A stretch of 56,517 bases of DNA from Eubacteriales bacterium (GTDB lineage: Bacteria > Bacillota > Clostridia > Peptostreptococcales > Anaerovoracaceae). The DNA is taken from the NCBI GenBank assembly GCA_028704515.1, contig JAQWFH010000005.1, positions 1 to 56,517 on the forward strand, given 5' to 3'. The notes beneath the pieces were generated by a model. It was given only the letters and a program-made list of their open reading frames with translations, did no database searches and was not told the origin of the DNA. The position numbers were made by a program, and so were the translations under genes. Of this stretch, positions 52,275 through 56,517 are shown one piece after another. Every line of letters begins with the position of its first letter. Position 1 is the first letter of the stretch.

Positions 52275-52808
52275 TCAAGGAGTCGGGGGCGGCTCGCTCT
52301 GTGGTTGATGCGCCATCAATCCCCGCGCCATGTATGATCCCATGATAGAGGCAAGATCAATCATGCGGTCGAAAATGCGGATTTCTCTTTCGTAATCTTT
52401 GGCTATCACGGACGTAATCATTTCCATTTCCAATTGGATATATTGATGCAAGAAGATTCTCCATTGGTTTGCATCCCAATATGAATTCATGCCGTTGAGA
52501 AAATTAGAAAGCACAATGGCATCACTATACCAACTCCTTAAGCTTTGATCGATCAATTGACGGTTATTCGAGTTGAACCCTTCGATAATATTAATCGGAT
52601 TGGCAATAAACTTCGTAAACAAATCATTAAAATCATCGGCCAATTCCGCTCCGTAGAACATCATCATGGCATTGCGAAAATCTCCGGCCACACTTAATAA
52701 TTTTTGCGCATGCGCCGGTGCACTGGGGGAACGTTCAATCGCGGCGTGGCGATATGCTCTCATGAAAAGCCCCAATTCGGCCCACCGCCTTTGAAACAAA
52801 CCAAACAT
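52275..52808 (-). CDS. Helical protein of unknown function
   Basis: The 177-residue protein is predicted to be almost all helical, with no signal peptide. Its pattern (FMRAYR.., FYGAELADDFNDLF, RSWYSDAIVLSNFLNGMNSYWDANQWRIFLHQYIQLEMEM, in pieces) resembles a family of short Firmicutes proteins sometimes mislabelled as acetylglutamate kinase; they share WY, NPYW-like and W...LYxH positions. No function is known. An in-frame stop lies five codons upstream, so the ATG at 52808 must be the start. The ribosome-binding site is weak. It follows a 24-codon open frame by 6 bp and may be translationally coupled to it. Confidence 0.65.
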   Translation of the reverse strand: MFGLFQRRWAELGLFMRAYRHAAIERSPSAPAHAQKLLSVAGDFRNAMMMFYGAELADDFNDLFTKFIANPINIIEGFNSNNRQLIDQSLRSWYSDAIVLSNFLNGMNSYWDANQWRIFLHQYIQLEMEMITSVIAKDYEREIRIFDRMIDLASIMGSYMARGLMAHQPQSEPPPTP

Positions 52809-52814
52809 ATTAAA

Positions 52815-52889
52815 CTACTCAAAATTCAGGCAAATCTCCCCGGGGTCATAAGGGATCTCGCATTTCATGTTCCAATCTTCCAATAACAT
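52815..52889 (-). CDS. Possible 24-residue peptide gene upstream of the helical protein
   Basis: On the - strand an ATG at 52889 follows a strong AAGGAGGAG with 7-nt spacing. The frame encodes 24 residues, opening MLLEDWNMKCEI and ending EICLNFE, with two Cys. It ends 6 bp before the next start codon, which itself has no good ribosome-binding site. It may be a short functional peptide or a leader that couples translation. No family is recognised. Confidence 0.45.
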   Translation of the reverse strand: MLLEDWNMKCEIPYDPGEICLNFE

Positions 52890-53019
52890 AATTCATCTCC
52901 TCCTTATTCATTATTCTATAATATGCAGATATTAATTTACGGTAACTACCGATGCAACAAAAGGTATTAATTTGTGAGAACTCACGTATAAAGGCAGGGC
53001 AGGGACAGTAAATGTATGA

Positions 53020-53048
53020 TTGTCAATTTTAAAATTTTGCGGTAAAAT
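53020..53048 (+). promoter_or_regulatory. Promoter of the AraC/GyrI gene
   Basis: TTGTCA (53020-53025), 17 bp, then TAAAAT (53043-53048). The predicted start is near 53055, about 85 nt before the GTG. Confidence 0.65.
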
Positions 53049-53139
53049 ATGTAAGACAGGTTTTCGACAGAAGTGCATTTTAAGTCAAGAAATACCGGCC
53101 AAGACCTCTTATCATTTGAATCAAGGAGGTGAGATAACA

Positions 53140-54057
53140 GTGTGTGAAACAACAAGCGAAAGCGCGGCGGCAACGACGCGGATAAAAGCCTATATTGCCG
53201 CGCATTTGCATGATCCGATCACTGCGAGCGATGTGGCAAAAGCAGCGGGATATTCCCAGTATCATGCGGCCAGAGTATTCAAAAGAGAAACAGGCCTATC
53301 TCCGTTTGAATATATTCGCCGGGAACGGTTGACCGCTTCTGCCCATGCGTTACGCTTGGGCAAATGCAAAGTCATTGATGTTGCTTTGGATTTCGTCTTT
53401 GACAGCCACGAAGGGTTCACGCGGGCGTTTACAAACGGGTTCGGCATTGCGCCCAAAAAGTACGCTACCCATGCGGTGCCCGAGGGGTGGTTGATTCCGT
53501 ACCGTTATCTCGATCGTTCCAATTCAAATGTGGAGGTAACAAATATGAACAAAACAGCAGTAATTTTTACGCAGATTGTCGAACGTCCGGCGCGGAAGCT
53601 GATTCTGAAACGGAGCAAAAGTGCCGAGGACTACTTTTCCTATGTAGCGGAAGATGGGTGCGGCACGCAGAACAATTCAGCGGCTTGGGATGTCCTCTGT
53701 GAAATCAAGGAGGCTTTGTATGAGCCGGTCGGCGTTTGGCTGCCGGAGAATATGCGTCCGGCAGGAACGGGCAGCTATGCACACGGTGTAGAAGTGCCCG
53801 CCGATTATAACGGCGCTGTGCCGGAAGGCTTTGACATCATTGACCTATCCCCGTGCAAGCTCATTGTTTTCCAAGGAGAGCCGTACAAAGACGAAGACTT
53901 TGAAGCGGAAGTGGGCATTTGTATGGAGCGCATCGGCACATTCAATCCGGAGGTTTACGGATATCGGTATGCACCGGCACTCGCACCAAGAATGCAGCTC
54001 TCACCGCTGGGTTGGCGAGGATATATCGAGATGCTACCCGTGGAGAGCCTGCGGTAG
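53140..54057 (+). CDS. AraC-family regulator with a GyrI-like effector domain
   Basis: The 305-residue protein starts with an AraC-type DNA-binding domain (about 10-110) with two helix-turn-helix units, ITASDVAKAAGYSQYHAARVF and VIDVALDFVFDSHEGFTRAF given here by their ends, and GIAPKKY. Residues about 145-305 form a GyrI-like/Rob-type ligand-binding domain. Such proteins bind small hydrophobic or cationic compounds and activate efflux or detoxification genes. The start is the GTG at 53140, chosen for AAGGAGGTGA seven nt upstream. The only likely target nearby is itself or the rsgA-like gene. Confidence 0.88.
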   Translation: MCETTSESAAATTRIKAYIAAHLHDPITASDVAKAAGYSQYHAARVFKRETGLSPFEYIRRERLTASAHALRLGKCKVIDVALDFVFDSHEGFTRAFTNGFGIAPKKYATHAVPEGWLIPYRYLDRSNSNVEVTNMNKTAVIFTQIVERPARKLILKRSKSAEDYFSYVAEDGCGTQNNSAAWDVLCEIKEALYEPVGVWLPENMRPAGTGSYAHGVEVPADYNGAVPEGFDIIDLSPCKLIVFQGEPYKDEDFEAEVGICMERIGTFNPEVYGYRYAPALAPRMQLSPLGWRGYIEMLPVESLR

Positions 54058-54092
54058 GTGAATTAAAAACCAAGATGAAAGGAGACATATTT

Positions 54093-54158
54093 ATGACAAT
54101 AAAGAATTTAACGGAGATTGTGGCAATTGTATCCGAAGCGGAGGGAATTGCAATATAA
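54093..54158 (+). CDS. Possible 21-residue peptide gene
   Basis: ATG at 54093 is preceded by AAAGGAG with an 8-9 nt spacing and followed by 21 codons (opening MTIKNLTEIVAI, ending EGIAI) to TAA. It lies between the AraC/GyrI gene and rsgA. It may be a real short peptide or the remnant of a deleted gene that kept its ribosome-binding site. No family is recognised. Confidence 0.3.
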   Translation: MTIKNLTEIVAIVSEAEGIAI

Positions 54159-54207
54159 AACAGTGCCCTCCAAGATAAAATCAATATGAATTTTGGAGGA
54201 TTCAATT

Positions 54208-55284
54208 ATGAAAATAGATTTAACAAAGCTGGGAATGAACGATCATTTTATCAATCAAGCGACGACATATGCGGGCCTGTTTCCGGCGCGTGTTTCCGAG
54301 CAGCACCGTGAGCAATACAAGATCATCGCGGAACAAGGGGAGCTCAGCGCCGTTGTCTCGGGCAAATTGGCCTATGACGCAGACTGCAGAGCCGAGTTCC
54401 CGGCGGTCGGCGACTGGGTGATGGTGGACAGGACAGACGATCAAAGCGGTCATGCCGTCATCCAACAGATACTGCGCCGCACAAGCTGCTTGGCGCGCAA
54501 AGCGGCGGGCACGACGCATGATGAGCAGATCATTGCTGCCAATATAGACACCATCTTTATTTGCATGTCGCTCAATGCCGATTTTAACCTCAGGCGCTTG
54601 GAACGATACCTGACCATCGCCTGGGACAGCGGCGCAATGCCTGTCATCGTGTTGACGAAAGCCGATTTGTGTGACGATGTGGACCTCAAACTAGGTGAAA
54701 TTGCCACGGTCGCTATGGGCGTAGATGCAGTGGTGTGCTCGGCCGAAAACGCCGACGGCTTGGACGCGATCCTTGCCTATATCCAGCCCGGCAAGACCGG
54801 TGCCTTGATCGGTTCGTCGGGTGTCGGGAAGTCAACGCTGATCAATCGGCTGATGGGCACAGAAATCCTGGCCACAAAAGAAATTCGCACGGATGACGAT
54901 CGCGGCAGACACACAACCACGCACCGCCAATTGCTCCTATTGCCAAACGGCGGCATCGTCATCGACACGCCAGGGATGCGCGAGCTGCAAATCTTTACAG
55001 GCGACCTTGCGGCAACCTTCGAAGACATCGAGGTCCTTGCCTTGGCATGCAAATACAGCAATTGCGCGCATGACAATGAGCCCGGCTGCGCCGTCAGAGA
55101 GGCAATCGAGAACGGAACGATCTCGGAAAAACGTCTGGAAAGCTACCGCAAGCTGCAACGCGAAATGGCGTATGACGGCCTGAATGCGCGGCAGCTGGAA
55201 AACGAAAAAATCAACCGCATGTTTGGCAGTAAAGCAGAAATGAAGCAGATGTTCAAGCACATCAAGCAGAAGAACAAGCGGTAA
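54208..55284 (+). CDS. rsgA: Ribosome small-subunit GTPase RsgA
   Basis: RsgA is a circularly permuted GTPase that helps 30S subunit maturation. The 358-residue protein has an N-terminal OB-like domain (about 20-110), G4 TKADL, then G1 GSSGVGKS at 202-209 and G3 DTPGMRE. The C-terminal zinc site CX4CXHX5C is C281, C286, H288 and C294. I chose the ATG at 54208 behind GGAGG. In Firmicutes the housekeeping rsgA usually lies with prkC and rpe; this G+C-rich copy beside an AraC regulator may be a second, acquired copy. A strong terminator follows. Confidence 0.93.
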   Translation: MKIDLTKLGMNDHFINQATTYAGLFPARVSEQHREQYKIIAEQGELSAVVSGKLAYDADCRAEFPAVGDWVMVDRTDDQSGHAVIQQILRRTSCLARKAAGTTHDEQIIAANIDTIFICMSLNADFNLRRLERYLTIAWDSGAMPVIVLTKADLCDDVDLKLGEIATVAMGVDAVVCSAENADGLDAILAYIQPGKTGALIGSSGVGKSTLINRLMGTEILATKEIRTDDDRGRHTTTHRQLLLLPNGGIVIDTPGMRELQIFTGDLAATFEDIEVLALACKYSNCAHDNEPGCAVREAIENGTISEKRLESYRKLQREMAYDGLNARQLENEKINRMFGSKAEMKQMFKHIKQKNKR

Positions 55285-55308
55285 GGGTAGAATGAGAAGG
55301 TAATATTG

Positions 55309-55348
55309 CTCCCCGGTGCGGATGAAAGTCGGTACCGGGGAGTTTTTT
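55309..55348 (+). terminator. Terminator after rsgA
   Basis: CTCCCCGGT (55309-55317) pairs with ACCGGGGAG (55334-55342) and is followed by six T residues. It marks the end of the G+C-rich block. Confidence 0.92.
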
Positions 55349-55439
55349 CGTTGGCAACATTAATTTGTTTAAAATACCCAAGAGGTGTGAAATGCATTGT
55401 TGTCGAGGGAGGGATTTTCCGGTAGAATAAGGTAGATTG

Positions 55440-55721
55440 ATGAGCGAGTTCGTGCAAAGTAATTATGTATTCATGCAGAAGGAAAAGTGGAACATTGAAG
55501 ATCCGAACACCTACCTTGCATTATTGTTATTTGAGGACGGAAAGCTGCCGGAAGCTTATCTGATCCCGGCAATGGCCTGGCAAACACCAAATGCCCTTCT
55601 CTGCGACAAAGACTACGACGGCTTAAAAAGTAAGCCGGAGTATGGGCTGAATTTATCGAAGAAGAATATGGCTTTGTTGGGTGAGTTCGGGATGGAAGAG
55701 GGGTTGGGGGCACTCATATAA
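55440..55721 (+). pseudogene. Probable 5'-truncated gene remnant
   Basis: The open frame encodes 93 residues in a pattern that looks like the C-terminal part of a larger domain: SNYVFMQKEKWNIEDPNTYLA in two parts, LVLFEDGK-like LLLFEDGKLPEAYLIPAMAW, then NALLCDKDYDGLKSKPEYG and NLSKKNMALL. It resembles the ends of DUF4365-type proteins, but this is from memory. There is no good ribosome-binding site before the ATG and no N-terminal portion upstream, so I call it a remnant. It could instead be a small stand-alone protein. Confidence 0.5.
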
Positions 55722-56206
55722 AGTAGTGCGAAACATTAAATAAATAATGGGGTGTAGGAGGGATGCTATTGATGTGCTATTGACATAGGGTCAGCAAAAA
55801 TAATAATCCCAACGCATATAGCATCTTTATAAGGTATCGGATGCCCAAATATGAAAAGAATACGGAATCTGAATAATTAGAACTTATTACTTCCTCATTC
55901 CAATTTGTCGGTATGGTAGATAGATTTCTGCATTTTGATAAAATTCTGGATATGTTCCCACGAACGAGACACATAGAGTGCGTGGTAGGAATACAGAAAA
56001 TAGAGAAATAGAAAAAGGCGCAGAAATGGCTGAATATCAAGGAAAACGGCATGTTGTATTAAAATTTGCCTATGAACAAAAACACGTAATTTTTGAGTCG
56101 ATTGGAGAAGGTAGAAGAAAAAAAGAGGTTTGTGATGGGGTTCGGGTGGTTGTAGCTATAGTTACGTAGGAAGGATTAGTATATTTGATAAATTTCAAAA
56201 TACGAT
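55722..56206. other. A+T-rich intergenic stretch without a supportable gene
   Basis: Short open frames are present but none has a ribosome-binding site with a recognisable product. A frame at about 56026-56169 could encode 47 residues (opening MAEYQGKRHVV) but has no ribosome-binding site and no family match. The stretch may hold decayed gene remains. Confidence 0.5.
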
Positions 56207-56244
56207 AAAGGCAGAGGACTAGATGCATAGTTAATCTGCCTTTT
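56207..56244 (+). terminator. Terminator-like hairpin in the intergenic region
   Basis: AAAGGCAGA (56207-56215) pairs with TCTGCCTTT (56235-56243), with TTTT at the end of the arm. It may mark the end of a former gene or a short transcript. Confidence 0.6.
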
Positions 56245-56392
56245 AAATTTGAGTTAAGAATTCAATAACTGATGCTGATGCTTATTCTCCACATAACATA
56301 TAAAATCTCCACTCCTTCGCTAGAGTTGATAAGAAACAAATTGATAATCACAACATATTGTGAATTTAACCCTGTTTTATAATAGAAAACAT

Positions 56393-56421
56393 TTGAAAGA
56401 ATGTGTACCGAATGCTATACT
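56393..56421 (+). promoter_or_regulatory. Promoter of the XRE regulator gene
   Basis: TTGAAA (56393-56398), 17 bp, then TATACT (56416-56421). TACC and GGTA half-sites flank the -10 box and a second GGTA-GTTG-TACC palindrome lies at 56425-56436, which may be an operator for autoregulation. Confidence 0.7.
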
Positions 56422-56478
56422 GATGGTAGTTGTACCAAACATATATTAAATAGTGGAATCTAAAGTGAGGGAACATGT

Positions 56479-56517
56479 ATGAAAATAAGCTATAAAAAGC
56501 TATGGATATTACTTATT
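56479..56517 (+). CDS. Start of an XRE-family regulator (partial)
   Basis: Thirteen codons are visible (MKISYKKLWILLI) before the window edge. This opening is typical of short XRE-type helix-turn-helix regulators of Firmicutes (ISYxKLWxLLI, followed by a KxxLR motif). A GTGAGGGAA site precedes the ATG. It has a good promoter. The identification rests on the first residues only. Confidence 0.6.
   Translation, partial: MKISYKKLWILLI

Noticed and set aside
55978..56169. 63-codon open frame near the right edge
   Set aside because: No ribosome-binding site, no family resemblance and a charged, low-information make-up; at best a remnant.
13..56517. CRISPR arrays, tRNA or rRNA genes, insertion sequences
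   Set aside because: No regularly spaced direct repeats, cloverleaf-like genes, rRNA sequence or transposase frames were seen; the only recombinase-type gene fits a XerD context.

Overview
The window looks like chromosome of an anaerobic, spore-forming member of the Clostridia. The evidence is: maturases for [FeFe]-hydrogenase (HydE, HydG), a Ni carbon monoxide dehydrogenase next to formate-THF ligase and FolD, SpoVS and SpoIIM, a T-box leader before valS, and the Firmicutes neighbourhoods nudF-spoIIM-xerD, rplS-rbgA-rnhB and plsX-rnc-smc-ftsY-der-plsY-gpsA. I cannot name the genus with confidence. No rRNA, tRNA, CRISPR array, insertion sequence or complete prophage was seen. || Layout. 0-4.6 kb: end of an unknown gene, a long palindrome, a membrane transglutaminase-like protein, a DUF3298-type protein and a membrane diguanylate cyclase. 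4.6-9 kb: hydE (+) and hydG (-) flank a DUF6506 protein and an iron-sulfur flavoprotein. Both maturase genes start with a consensus promoter and a 130-145 nt leader that ends in an intrinsic terminator, and the two leaders share a conserved sequence core. 9-15 kb: a four-domain CoA-disulfide-reductase/rhodanese/TusA/DsrE protein, a flavodiiron protein and two convergent EamA transporters. 15-24 kb: exonuclease-phosphoesterase-proA, spoVS, proC-nudF, spoIIM, a XerD-like recombinase, rplS, rbgA and rnhB. 24-30 kb: fhs-folD (+) against cooS (-), then an SGNH hydrolase and a DUF1836 protein. 30-46 kb: T-box-valS-folC-lipid kinase-GNAT, an SSB-like protein, and the long plsX-to-gpsA operon. 46-55.3 kb: a visibly more G+C-rich block holding a VTC polyphosphate polymerase/DUF4956/CotH operon divergent from a two-component system, VanZ, a helical protein of unknown function, an AraC/GyrI regulator and RsgA. 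55.3 kb to the end: A+T-rich, with a gene remnant and the start of an XRE regulator. || How the genes work together. hydE and hydG build the H-cluster, so hydrogen metabolism is expected; fhs, folD, cooS and folC belong to one-carbon/folate and CO metabolism. The flavodiiron protein and persulfide-handling reductase fit oxygen and sulfur stress defence in an anaerobe. || The strongest candidate for something new is the RNA leader shared by hydE and hydG, which looks like an undescribed terminator-controlling element. The second is the VTC-DUF4956-CotH operon: both it and the divergent OmpR-type two-component operon carry the same 11-bp-period direct repeat, which suggests one response regulator controls both.
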